NCBI GenBank assembly: GCA_015227615.1
Contig: JAALGZ010000003.1
Coordinates: 992,001-1,056,000 of the forward strand
Length of the DNA: 64,000 bases
Origin: Labyrinthula sp. Ha
Taxonomy: Eukaryota > Sar > Bigyra > Labyrinthulida > Labyrinthulaceae
Reading direction: 5' to 3'
A program made the translations under genes and the position numbers. Each line of letters opens with the position of its first letter. Positions within the stretch are counted from its first letter, which is position 1. Below the pieces are notes generated by a model that saw only the letters and a list, made by a program, of their open reading frames with translations, ran no database searches and was not told the origin of the DNA. Below are positions 1 to 12,310 of this stretch, piece after piece.

Positions 1-51
1 ATATGAAGAGAAAATTAAGATTTCCATAAAACCAAGAGCATAAATTGTTAA

Positions 52-733
52 ATGAGCTATTTTTACACTGTCCCGCCGCGAGAGATAATGCGGGAAGGAG
101 CATTGAGTGCGGCTGAGGAGTTGTTCAAGAACGAGAAAATATTAGTAAAACCCCTCTCCTTATTGTCAATTATTCTCCCAGAGAAAATATCCTTTGAAAG
201 AATATCCTCGCAGTTTTGGTTGCTGTTATTATTGCACGGCGTTCGTAGCGTTTTGTAAATCATGTCCAGATGCTTGTTTGGATGCCAACAGCTGCGTTGA
301 AGCTTTCCTCTACACAATTGTTCTTTTCTTATGTACAATTTTGTTTCCCTTTCTTTGGTTATGTAGCTTCTATGGACTTGTGGATGATACTTTTATGGAC
401 ACTGTGAGCGATAGATTGGATTTATTTGTAATTATTTTTGTTGTTTATGAAGAAGGTTTATTCATTTATTATAGACCCATTTCAAAATTAAAGTTCTCTA
501 TACTATGTTTTCTAATTGCGGAAGATAAATATCCTGAACATAATGCTAGCTCAGAATTTTATACCTGGAGAGAAATTAATATTCACGAAAACAAACATAC
601 AGTACCAGAGTTTCCATCAAACGAAAAATGGGTTCAGTTTTTTATTAATGACTCTCTACATAAACATCGAAGACAGGCATTTCAACTCGTGAAAAAGATT
701 GAGCAGGAATCTGCAATATTTAATTATGTTTAG
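52..733 (+). CDS. MSYF-family orphan membrane protein, copy 1 (two-frame gene; possible 37-nt intron)
   Basis: I do not recognise a named family. The protein starts MSYFYTVPPREIMREGAL and is clearly paralogous to the intact genes at 16174 and 61849: an acidic N-terminal helix, a Cys-rich patch (CCYYC), a long hydrophobic stretch, VDDTFMD, then RLDLFVIIFVVYEEGLFIYY, a WVQF strand and an HRRQAF C-terminal helix ending in valine. The frame changes between about 181 and 194. Two explanations fit. One is a single-base insertion in the AAAA run at 184-187. The other is a 37-nt intron at 145-181 (GTAAAA...CCCAG), whose removal joins 52-144 to 182-733 in frame and gives 214 residues. The candidate intron still translates into residues that match coding sequence in the paralogues. 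Everything after 190 is open to the TAG at 731-733, which argues against long-dead status. The upstream region lies outside the window. Confidence 0.6.
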
Positions 734-3700
734 GCCAAGGATATTCTCAAAATTATTGTTATGAACACAGTCCAAGTTCAGAACATTTTGCTTAAAGTCA
801 TTCTGGTTTTTAATAATATTACATGATGCTATTTACTCTAAAGCATTTACCCAACTTACTTAATTTTCAAGAACTCTACCTATGTGCATTACAATTTACA
901 AAGATACTCTCTTCATCACACAAGTTAAAACTGCTTTTCTGATTACAATGATTGTTCTTCGTTACGCGTTTCTTGCGTTGTGTTGATATCAATCCTTGAA
1001 AGTTAAGTGTATGAGGTTAATCCAATAAAAGTATTGGGAAATACTGTCATTCTTGAGTTAGATTTGTAAAACTAGTAGAACTATATGTCATTGCATTCCC
1101 ATTGGTTTCAATTGCTGCCGTTAGCTTATTAATAAATCAGAAATTATAATCAATTTTTTTATCCTTGGGTTCATTGTAGTTTAAAAAACCTCCTAGTTTG
1201 TAGAATATGGAATATTACTTCAGTTAATGAAATTACAGAGTAGTAATTATGTAGAGGAAAATATAAAGAAATTTATTGTGAACTTGTGTATCATGAAAAA
1301 TTGAAACCTTGGTAAAATAGTAGTTATAATTGAAAGGTTTTTCAAACTTTCCTACAAGCAAAAGTTTAGAAGGAGCTCTGCTGCAATGTAATTTGGACTG
1401 TACCAAGTATACATTCTCTGTTTACATTCTTCAAACTCCTCTACCAATTCAAAGTCTGAATGTATAAAATCTTGTTTTGTTTAAAGTAATTCTTATATAT
1501 TCACCTTTGGTCATGTCAGCAGATTTAAAGAGTAGGCCTTAAGAAATCATAGAACTGTAGTTCTTCCTTGCCAGCATTCAAAAGTGACTACAAGGTTGGA
1601 AGGTTAGGATGCACTGCGTCCAGATAACCTTCATGCAAACTGTACAGTTTGACAGAAATTACTTTGTTCGTGTGAGAGATTCTGAATTTTAGTGTGCTTA
1701 GTTTGGAAAAATGGACATTAGTAAATATCTCTTGATTTATGGCATGGATCTTAGATGGGCTTGGAGTGATGACATGAGAACTTATTCTTTAGGACTACTT
1801 GTTGACAATCTTGTTGAAACTTTTTTATAAACAAAACCATCATTTTGCAATAAAATACTTTTTTAAGTATATGTTCTAGCATCGACGTTTCATCAGATAT
1901 ATTTGTATCTGGAAAGAAGCAGATTGAAACCCTTCAAAGCATATGTAAAAAAATAGGTTCTTAGCCAATGAACTTGTATTTTGTGTACTGTTTAAATTTT
2001 ACTTTACCAGGTGCCGAGATGGAAATACTGCTCCATTAACTAAGAAGTGTTTTTTGCTAACATTTTTGTATACGAAGGGAAAGCTATCTCTATAAATTTG
2101 TTTTCTAAAAGTTATATTTTGGAGTCAACTTCGCTATTTATTTGCGTAGAATTTCAAGCTTGGATATACTGTTGATGGGCTCATAACTTTTGTGAGTTGT
2201 CTTGACTGCTCTAAGCAACTTTGAGTGTTATTTATAGAGGCTCCTGCAAGTTGTAATTCTCTTTAAATGCTTTGTATGAACAGGGATCGATATTGTGATC
2301 TACTTTATTTCACATTCACGAAAAATCGCCATCGCCTTATTTCTTCATTACCCAGGTCCCTACTATTTATAGGTAAAATGATCACCGATTTGAGAAAAAT
2401 AGGTATTCCAAGAAGTTATTTCAGGACAGTGTAGTAAATGAATCAGCCTACTGATAGAAGTGTTTTAGCAATAGATTCACTCGTGACAATTCTCATTAAA
2501 TTAGAGTCTTAAGTCTTGCAAATAATTCAAAATAATAAGAACAAACTAAAGTTCCTTATGTTGCAAAAAATAATTCGAGTACCACCCCTAAGCTCTAGTC
2601 AATGGATTGATGGCTTGGTATTGAGAAAAAAATCTAACAGTGGTGAAGCTAGTTAGTACAAACCTCTTTGTCAGCCACTGTGCAGTCGAGGAACATAATA
2701 ATAGATTTGCTAAAGATGAGAGCTCTTGAACGACTGATAGAATTAAACAATTTTGCTTGCTAGTAGTGTACTTTTTGATACTTGATCAAGCTTTTAAGTC
2801 CTCGTTTGATGTCATAACCTGGAAAAGCAGATTGCTTTAGCTTACTTATATATTTCATGTAAGCTGTTAGTCAGTTAACTAAACAATTTCCAGAGTTTAC
2901 TCTTTAGAAAGATTACTGGTTGTACTTTTTTCGAAACTATGAGCTCTTTCAATAAAGTTCTCCTGTTCAAAGCCAATTACCCAATATAACTCGGGTTGGT
3001 TTAATCGTAACTTTCTGAATTATTCATGTGTAACTACTAATTAATGAATAGACTATAACCTCTCGCACAGTTCAGAAAGTCAAGCAACTAATTCTCATCC
3101 CTGAGACTCTACGAAAAACTCTGTCCTATTCTTAAGTTAATGGCACAGAAATTATCCAGCTGCTACATTGAAAGAGCAGACTCCTCAAAAAAGGTGCTAA
3201 TGGCCTAAAATTCGATACAATCATTAAATTAATATATTGAATGCAGATAGAAGAGCAGAAAGTGGGCAGCTGTGGTTTAGTTCAATATACGAGAACATCT
3301 AGTGTCAGCGTAAGAACAGCCAGTGTTCTTTATGTTGTCAACTACTAATTGTGTAAATTATAAAAAAGAGCTTTTATTAACATTCAATGAAAGGAGTTAA
3401 GGTAGCCACATCAAGTATAATGCTTATTTTGCCTCACCTTCGTATAAATAGATTAACTGAGCACATATGCGATGTCTAAAACAATAATGCGGCAACAAAA
3501 TATAGTGTGGTATATTCATTCAAAATTTCTTGGTCCTCTTACTCTACTAATTTACTATGCTTTTGATACTCCTTTTTCTTGGATTATATTTTCGTCTAGC
3601 GTTTAATTAAATATGTCTGGGAAGTTTTGATCCAGGACTAAGGTTTTATGGTTGAGGAATATCTTACGCAACATGATCTCATTGAAAGATTTAGTAACAG

Positions 3701-6700
3701 GAATTGTTAATTATACCGCCGAAAGAATATAAATAATAAGAATAAGAATATCAAAAAATGTTGCGCCATTGTTCCTAACAATATGCAATAGTTTGAAATA
3801 AACTAATATGAAAGGTATGAAGGGGAAAGAGATATAATGATCTAACATATACGAAATAGATACATAAGAGTTTCAGATAAGTCTTTTTCAACGTCATGTA
3901 ACCCAAATTTATCAAACTGCATTAAGGTTTGTTATCAAGATTTTTTAATGATTCAAAGCACGAGTTATGAAAGATACAGCTGACATGCAACTATATGTCA
4001 CAAACAGTATGAAGTAGGTATATATCAAAGATATAGATGAATTATATTATAGCACTTATGGCATTGAATTATGTATCTAGTTTAAAATTCATGAAAACGA
4101 TGTTGTGATTGATGAAGCTATAGAACATGACAGAAATGAAGGGGTAGCTGAAAGTTCTTAAGATATATATGAGGAAACTTAGATAGTTAAAAGTAAGTCA
4201 ATCAACAAGTTAGAAAAATGCATATGATCTAGTACTGTTTATTATAATTTGAAGTCTTAAAACCAAAAAAACACATATGTATAGAAATGTAACAGATATA
4301 GCGCAAATCAGCTAAAATAAAATCTTCTAGAAATAATGTAAATATTCTAATATCTAGGGGTATTTACTGAAAAAAAAACTATTCAAGCAAGGGTATGGTG
4401 TTCTAACATGGCAAAAATTACTAACCTGAAATGGTAGAGAGGTAACGAACCAGAATTAATATGAATAGTCCTCCCTAGGGATTTGCTCTAGAAACCAGAG
4501 TCTTAGCAACTCACAAGATGATAACAAAAATATGAACATTTCTAGATCGGCAGCTAGATTTAAGAAGTAGGCGTTTCTGCTTCTTAGGTTTGGATGCTGA
4601 ACAATCTCTCTACCAGACAACGATTTAAATTCACATGCTGGTTTACTTTTTTGATGCACAAATCCAATTATCTTATGCATTTTTCTTGGGATGAGATAAA
4701 TTCATTTGCGTCTATTGGTTTTGCTACCCTTAAAAATATCTTCTTTTTCTAAATGTATACATCAGAAAAATATGTTCCTCTGAGACTCTTCTTAGAATAA
4801 ACTTATCCTGTCATGTTTTGACATTAGCTTAATGCCTCGGTTGTGTATACCTAGGTAGTCATAGAGTCAAAGATGTTTCCTATGACAGATGAAATTCAAA
4901 CTTAAAAAAACAGGATTTTCACTTAAGGCAGCTCTCATACGGACATCAATAGCATATTCATTCTTCCATCCATTGTTATACATGTTTATCTCATGGTAAG
5001 AATTGTTGTTAAGGCTTTGAATATTCTGAAAATGTGCCTGCAGGTGCCTTAAACAAGTTAAAAGGTTGAACTCTTACTTTACACTGAAACCTTTTATCAC
5101 TGATTCAAAGAAATTTCACATTCCTTTTAGAGTCCGAACATACAAAAGATGTTGAAGAAAAGCCTATCGTGAACTCAGGCTAGACTGGTATTTATATATG
5201 TTCTTCTACATACACAAAAAACTGCCATGATGTTTACGTGTCAAATTCATACTCGTCCATGCGTCACAGCTACATATATGATATTGAGTCCCATGTGTTT
5301 TCCCCATTCAAGTTAAAATCGAATTCTTTCTTGTACGGCTTGTATGCCTCGTTGTGAGTTGCTTCTTCTGTATCCAGCGACATATAGCATCATTCCTCCT
5401 TAGTTGACTCTGCTTCTATAATATTTGTCCGCTGCTATGAAATAAATTCCCTACTTCGGATATGAACTTTGATATTCTTCAGCCATTCCTATTCACGACT
5501 CTCTAGCGTTTGATAATGATACTCCAGAATCTAATCAAGGGTTTTTATTTCAATCTCTATTTCAGTGTTCCTCTACCTTTGAAATTAGATGCAAATTCTC
5601 AGCTCCTTGACTATGCATTTGAGAAAACGTCAAATTTATCAAGTTTGTGCCCACGAAACTGTTCTTCTTAATTAACTCAATATGTAGCTTCTTTGTATCC
5701 TTGCAGAAAGTTTACAGTATATGTCGAAGGTGATGTCCAATAAACTTTTCAAATTTGAACCTATAGAAAATGTTTTTTCGGTTCCAAACTAAGTTTTTTT
5801 AAAAGCAATTGCTAAAGATCTCTTGAATGCTTGGACGAACCTTGCTACAAAGTACTTAGTATAACTCGTATGGACTCCATCAACTTCAAGGATTACCTTG
5901 GGAAAACTGAACCTCCATCGGATGTGATTACAGAGGGGGATGTGAGACTAAACTCTCTTAGCAACGCTCAATTTCATAAAGCCATTTAGTTTCCATAGAA
6001 GTACGCTTAAAGTTAATGGTGTGTAAAATGAAACTAATAAATGCTCGAAATTTAACTAATAATATATATCTAATCAAGCCATGGGTAATGCCTATTTAAA
6101 TGAAATTCCGAAGAATATGGCTAAGATTTGTTTATATATATTTTTTTAAAGGTTATTAGTTGTGCTTTAACTATTCTTATGACATCTCATTAGAATATAG
6201 AATAAATAATCTTCCTCTACCTAACTAGCTGGAAACTAATTTCACAAACTTTCTACAGTTATTTGTATAGATAAATTTTCTTCCTCTCTAGTACATCCTA
6301 TTACACGAGCAGTATGTTCTTACTCAAAGTAAACACCTGATTTTTTTTCGCTTAGTACTGAAAGAGTAACAATAATTGAAGGATCAGCTAATTCATGTCT
6401 CCGAATGGAATTGCTTGTATCATCACTAATGTAATGTTGGTACTTTTTGGATTCTATGTTACTTGCACGGTGATATTCTTTGTAGTCAGATATATTTTCT
6501 TCAAACATGTACTTCAAGAGCTTATAATTCAACTTAATGCTAAAATTGGAAACAATATTTAGAGCTTTCACTGTATTAAATCTTACATCTTCTTAGTCAT
6601 TTTGCTTGTACCATAGTTTGTTTGCACTTTTGCCAAAACTACAATAGTGTAGTACTCCATTTCTGATACTGACCATACCTGAAGTAATCTTGGAGAATAA

Positions 6701-7920
6701 TGCAAGTATTTTCACTGGCATAATATCTCTAGTTCTAGGCCAGTTAACTTCTTGGGTTGTGTTTGGGGTCTATTTGGGATTTTGTTGCTATAGTTTGATC
6801 CCCCCTTATTAGTTTGTTTTTGTATCGCATGATGCTTTTCAGTAAGTATAGATTTTCGCTATATGACTCCAAGCCAGGTATGGAAAATAACTCTCGATCG
6901 AATATCTTACTGCAAAATACAAAACCAACATCCCGCTGACATAACAACAGAATACTATTGTAAACTAAAAACTTCTTTTCTAATCTACCTCGGTTTTTTA
7001 ATATCAAAGAGACTAGCCATGCAAAAGCTGGCCTTATCTATTGAATATTTAAATGTTATTATTGGTAATTTATAAATCACTGCAAAATTAGGTAACAGAG
7101 GTGAGTTAAAGGCGAGTATCAAGCCTATGACTGAAAACCCTTAGGTAAATGCAGTTCCCTTGCTTTTTTCCTTAATTTTGTAGCTAAAACTAGTACAATC
7201 AGCGTTTATTGCTATCTTAATATATCCTTAGATTAGTTTATTTATCATAGCATTTAAACGAAAGCTTATACCTCTCAGTGCTTCATAATAAATCAAAGCT
7301 GAAAAGTACCAATGCAGTGATTTCGAAATGCTAATGAGGGTTTGGCCAGCCTGACTACCTGAGACTGTGATTTAGAAAGGAATTAGAAAATTTTTATCCA
7401 TACCACAGTTTCAGAACTGCATTCACGTGATTTCAGGCCAAACATCAATTCGAGTCCTCAACACTGGAAAACCGTGCTTGAATACTAAGCTCCTCAAACT
7501 CATAAACTATTTTTCATATTACTAGAGCTATGTATAAAATAAAATTTCTATATGAAATTTAATTTGGTATATTTCATCACTCTACAGGCAATGAAGTCAG
7601 TGGATCTTGCCTTCAGATGAAATAACAGACAGCAAACAGTGGGATGAACAAATGAAACATTACCGAAGCAGAACCAGATGAGTCAGAACGGGTAATCTTA
7701 ACAAATTAATATTTATAGATTTTCGACATATATCACTATGTCCATCATAATTAATTTAGAGATATAAGCCTAGTCAATATTCTGTAACTCTTCTCTTAAT
7801 TCAACTAGAATTGGATAATCACTACAGTAATGTTATACTGTGATTTGAGTGCTGTGAATTCTCAACGCGAACATCTTCACGAAAAGGTTCTCAAGTTGAC
7901 TTTGAGTTTAGTATTAACCA
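734..7920. other. 7.2-kb gene-free A+T-rich stretch
   Basis: I read both strands and found only short open frames with no recognisable motif and no conserved context. The longest are 74-87 codons (4456-4680 minus, 6320-6571 minus, 6744-7007 minus), two of them lacking an ATG start. I see no tRNA, no clear transposon ends and no long tandem repeat. Relics too decayed to recognise by eye could be present. Confidence 0.5.
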
Positions 7921-8598
7921 ATGAGTTACTTTCATACGATGCCCCAAGAGAAAAAATGCGACAAGAAGTTCTTTTACATATTGACGAATATTTCAAAAAA
8001 AAATGATAGAGCACCATGGTCTCTTTCGCTTCAATCTATAATACTCCATAGGAAGAAACCACTAAACAATTTTCCAAGAAAACCTGGTTCTGTTTCTTAT
8101 TGTTTTGATGTTGTGGAAGATTGGATATTATTCCCAGGAGAATTACGCTTGGTTGAAATTCTATCCTATTTCTACTGTTTTTTGTTTAATTGGTTGTATT
8201 TGTTTTTTTAACACCTTTCGTATGGCTGTGCAGCTGCTTTGAAATATTTGATGATACTTTTATTTCAGATATCAATGAAAGAATAGAACTGGTTCGGTTG
8301 ATTTCTGTCATTTTTAAAGAAGGGGTATTTATATATAAGAAAGAGACAAAATAACCTAATTATAAATACCTTTGTCACTCAATAGCACATGATTACTATT
8401 CAAAAAAACCTTCAACAATTTTTTTGCACCTGGGACAATGCTAGGATTAAAGAGGGAAAACTAATAAAATGAGAATATCCTAAAGAGGGGAAGTGGGCTC
8501 GATATTAGATAAATGAAACACCTTATTATCATCGGAGAGATGTTTTCGAATTGTTACGACATTTTCAAGAGCAGTTTAAACCAATAAACAATGTATGA
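7921..8598 (+). pseudogene. Dead copy of the MSYF family (copy 2)
   Basis: The copy begins MSYFHTMPQE and keeps family landmarks in order: a SLSLQSIIL block, KPLNNFPRK, a Cys/aromatic patch, TPFVWLC, IFDDTFISD, an IELVRLISV...EGVFIYKK block, a YPK-GKWA strand, HRRDVFELL and a final FKPINNV before TGA at 8596-8598. These pieces lie in different frames. There are two compensating shifts near the N-terminus (about 7950-8010), one shift near 8205-8212, and several in-frame stops in the last third (for example near 8353, 8440-8470 and 8505). The length matches the intact copies, so this is a decayed full-length duplicate and not a fragment. The reading frame is no longer translatable as one protein. 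Confidence 0.85.
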
Positions 8599-9368
8599 AA
8601 AATAACCCGTGATATATAAATAACTTTTATATATTGGTTGTTTTAATGAAAATTCTATGGAGTATACTTTTGGAGCCAAAGTTAGCTCAAAAATAGTTTA
8701 TAAGAAAGTTTTCTAGTTCAACTGCTATGATATTGTCTAGTTGTTCAAAGATGAGAATATAAATATTATTTTCTCTTTAATGTTTTTGCTGCATCTTGTT
8801 TATCAGATTATTTGAGACAGATATTCTGATACCTTCGCTTTTTCGATAAATTGGATATAGTGATACGAGTTGCACGCTTCTCATTATTTGCTATTCTAAA
8901 TGTTAGTTCAATTTGGAACTAATTATGCAATATTCCAGATTTAGCATGAATGTTTTCTGATAAAAGTTTGCATTAAGGTAGACTTAATATTTTCTATTCT
9001 TGTAACTTTATTTTCCTAACAGAATATTGGCATTTTTTAAGAAAGTGAAAATGAAGTCATGACAAAGCAGTTTCCATTTTTTTCTATCTCTATTGGTTGT
9101 ATGGTATAATAAACCAAAAGTATTAAGTAGTATTTTTGTCCTGCATGCTAAATCTAAATGACTGAAAAGCAAACATGTTCTCTCACTTATACTACTTCAT
9201 TTCCTTTTTTGTATTTGAAAAAAGTTTTTTTTAATATATGCAGTTCATCCTCATTGAGGTAACAAGAAAAGTTTGGACATACAAGTTCAACAAATCCAGT
9301 TGTTTCAAACAAAATATCTTTTCTTACTCTAACTGGTTCATCAAATATACTTTCAAATTTTAAAAATA

Positions 9369-9971
9369 TTAAAGATTTTTTTTTCTTTCTGGAATAATTA
9401 CATAGAAATTACTGGAGTAAATTAGTGGCACTGTTGTGAATAACTTGTTCATCCATTTGTACCGAAAGTTCGGATATTTTGTCTCTGGAAAATAGCTTTG
9501 ATAAAAGAAGATTCCATACTTTAATATTACCAAGTTCTTTGTAGCTAAGTCTACCCGCTTTTCAAAATTAAAGATAGAAAACAAATTAATTCTGGTATAG
9601 AAATACAGAAGAGGAGAGCAGAAAGCAAAGGAAATGAGAACAAAATATAATTCTGTCAAAGAAAGAATGATAACAGAAACAGAATAGAAGAATAGAGAGA
9701 AACATATGTGCACTGGGTTATCATTCCATATTTTTCTCTCAAAAGGAAGTGAACAGGGGAAAAACCAATCTTTACAAGTTGTTTTCGGGGTATTTCTTGC
9801 TAGGACTACCACCACAATATCCTCTTGGTTGAACGTTTCATTTTGATCTTTCAAAAAACCTTGAAGCTCATTAAATAATTGTCTAGTTAAATTACTTTTT
9901 CCAACTTTGCACTGATTAACGTTTGCATTAGTCTTAACTCGAAGTTTGACATAATCGAATTCGACAAAGAT
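9369..9971 (-). pseudogene. Highly diverged antisense relative of the MSYF family, no start codon
   Basis: A frame of about 200 codons is open from just after an in-frame TAG (9972-9974) to TAA at 9369, far longer than expected by chance in such A+T-rich DNA, yet it has no ATG until near its C-terminus. Its layout mirrors the MSYF proteins: KVGKSNLTRQLFNELQ resembles the N-terminal helix, VVVLARNTPK the SLRTIVLPEPK block, then two hydrophobic segments with FCSPLLYF (compare LCAPLLWV), then KRVDL...ILKYGIFFYQ (compare RRDL...IYEDGIYVYH) and FPETKYP (compare LPEVKYK in the copy at 61849). I infer a distant, probably non-functional homologue. It could instead be a 3' exon, because TTTGTTAG just before the frame resembles an acceptor site. 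Confidence 0.45.
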
Positions 9972-11049
9972 CTAACAAATTAAGCCTCCAAAAAAAATAT
10001 TATTCAACCTATAATACGTGAAATAAATTTAAAGATTCAAGATTTTTGTGCTAGACTGATAGAAGCCTGGTCGTTCCGTGCAGTAAAACTACTAATTCTT
10101 TATCTTGGTTTTACGTTTTTGGATAACTCAAGACTGTAATTCTTTGGTGGTAATGCAACATTAGATTCCATAGACTTTTCGCATTTTTCCTTCGTTCCAC
10201 GACTAGGAAGTATCAGATCAAAGGGACGAAGACAATGAGAAGCAACTATAGTGAATAGAACTTAGGTAATAAAACAGTTTTGATATAATGCAAATTGATT
10301 TCCTCGTATAGGAAAAATCATTCGATAAAGAACTATAGAATCTATTAATCGAGAACCTGGTCACCTAACCACACGTCAACTGATCTTAGCGGTAATAGAG
10401 AAGTCTATAGAAACCCAATTCTAATCTTATATTCTTTTAATAGAAGTAAAACCTGAAATTAATTTTTATTAAAAAATATCATGTTAAGATGTTACAAACT
10501 CGTTTTCATTAACAGTTTGATCCATGTATTTTGAGTAAAAAATCAAGTTTAATACATTATCTTAAATTTAATAAATAAAAGATATTATACTAAAAATAAC
10601 AAATTGAGTTACTTTAACTCATATATTTTTCCTCGTATTGAGGTCAAAATATAGATATAGAGCCTATTTCAAAGAAAATGCGTATTGTATCCAGTTAGGT
10701 AGATAAACAAAAGTAAAACAATAATATATATTGAAATGAATGGAGTGTAAAACTTCCAGGCAATGATTACTTAGGGAAATTTATTGAGGGAATCCATAAA
10801 TAAGAACGCTATACCAGTATGACTAGAAATATTTGAAACGGAGTTCAACACAAGTAAAGTCAATACAAATCACACGAAGGAGCACTAGGGAAAGCTGCAG
10901 TAATAGATGTATTAAAGTATAGCATTTCTTAGTTGTCTACCTATACGCAGTACATGCTTAGTAAAATTACCTAAAATATTTTCTGCGACGAGAATTTCAA
11001 CTTAAAGAAACTATAAAGAGGAGAGAAAAAAAGCATATAAAAAGCTAAG
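9972..11049. other. Gene-free stretch
   Basis: A+T-rich sequence with no open frame of interest and no recognisable element boundaries before the LINE remnant that starts near 11050. Confidence 0.5.
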
Positions 11050-12310
11050 TGCCTGAAACCGCCTCTGCATCTTATCGCCCTATTGTGTTTCCTAGCAATT
11101 CCTCCAAGGTGACGAGTAGAATAATGTTTGAAGGAGAAAATCTATAACGGAAGGAATCCCAGACTTTCAGGTACAAATTGTGTGTCACATAGCTGCAGCT
11201 CATAGAGTTGGTGTTTTAAATCAACTGTGAAAGAAACGTTGAAGAGGAACATCCATCTAAAGCTGCTGTTTGCAGCTCTTAAGAAGATTCTTGATATGAT
11301 CTTGCATCCCTCATTACGAGTGTTGCTGTTACAACACAAAGTGCCAAAGATGTTTGCAAGAATAATTCTATTACTGCATTCAAAAGCCAAAGTTCAAATA
11401 GTGGGGAAAGACTTGCTCAATAAAGAAGTTGTGCTAAGAAAAACTTTGCTCCAAGGGGTATCAATCCTCACTTGTTTATCGTAGCCCTGAACTTGATACT
11501 CAAAAAAATCAAAATCTGATCGTAGAAATTGAAAATGTCTTCTTTAAATGCCTACTTTCTACTAACGGTGTTTTAATGTTGTTCCACATCGACGAGGGAA
11601 TACGCTACTTGCTAAATAATTGCAAAAGTTAGAGAACATAACAAACCTAAGAATAAACAAAGACAAAAAGAAATGTGACTCACGCATCAGGTATACAACT
11701 TGTCAGATACCATCACGGATGTAGATATAAACAAAATCCTAGCAGAATACTACAGCGCTCATCTTGTCATATGTACTATAAAACGTAGAAATCTGCCCAA
11801 GGTGTACAATATATCTGTATCCTTTAACAAGCTTTTCAAATCTCCTTCAAAGTTATGTTCAGTATAGAGAACTCTCACTCCAAAGTTAATGAGGATGCTA
11901 TTAACTCCTAAAAATAGTAAGAAAGGCGAATGCTAAATACAACAACGAGATTAAGGAACTGGTGGATTAAGGTTTGAACATACTAAGAAAATACAGGAAA
12001 AGAAACCAGACACCGGAGAAAACACCCAAACTCGCTCACCACAGTGAAGTCCTGAGAAAACTGCAAAAAGAGATTTATCAGCAAGAAAACTTAGTGGAAC
12101 CCATCCCACAAGAAGACGACCCCGATCATCACATAGCACTTCCAAGAACAAAAACCGCACCAAGAAAGCAGTGAAATAAAATAAGAACCAGGCAGCCTGG
12201 GGATTCGTCCACCAACTGATCCTAGCCCAGCATCCCCTCACCAGACCAGCAATAATACTTCCAACCGGAAAACCTAAACATAAAAATATAACAAACAAAT
12301 ACACACCGGC
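11050..12310 (+). mobile_element. Decayed LINE (non-LTR retrotransposon) reverse-transcriptase fragment
   Basis: Reverse-transcriptase landmarks occur in order on the plus strand. SASYRPIVFPSNSSKV near 11063-11112 is the RT-1 'YRPI' block. An open run at about 11227-11484 contains LDMILHPSLRVLLLQHKVPK and ends KEVVLRKTLLQG, matching the 'KAFDSVPH...L...GVP...RGLLQG' portion of LINE RTs. One frame over, GINPHLFIVALNLILKK (about 11457-11507) matches the 'QGDSLSPLLFxxAL' motif. At least three frame changes or stops separate these pieces, and I see no endonuclease or poly-A end. The more G+C-rich segment to about 12300, including an open frame at 11974-12174, may belong to the same element but carries no motif I can name. 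The clade is not assignable by eye. Confidence 0.65.

Noticed and set aside
11951-12304. 117-codon Trp- and Phe-rich frame on the minus strand.
   Set aside because: It lacks an ATG start, has no motif and lies antisense to the G+C-richer tail of the LINE remnant; its length reflects composition.
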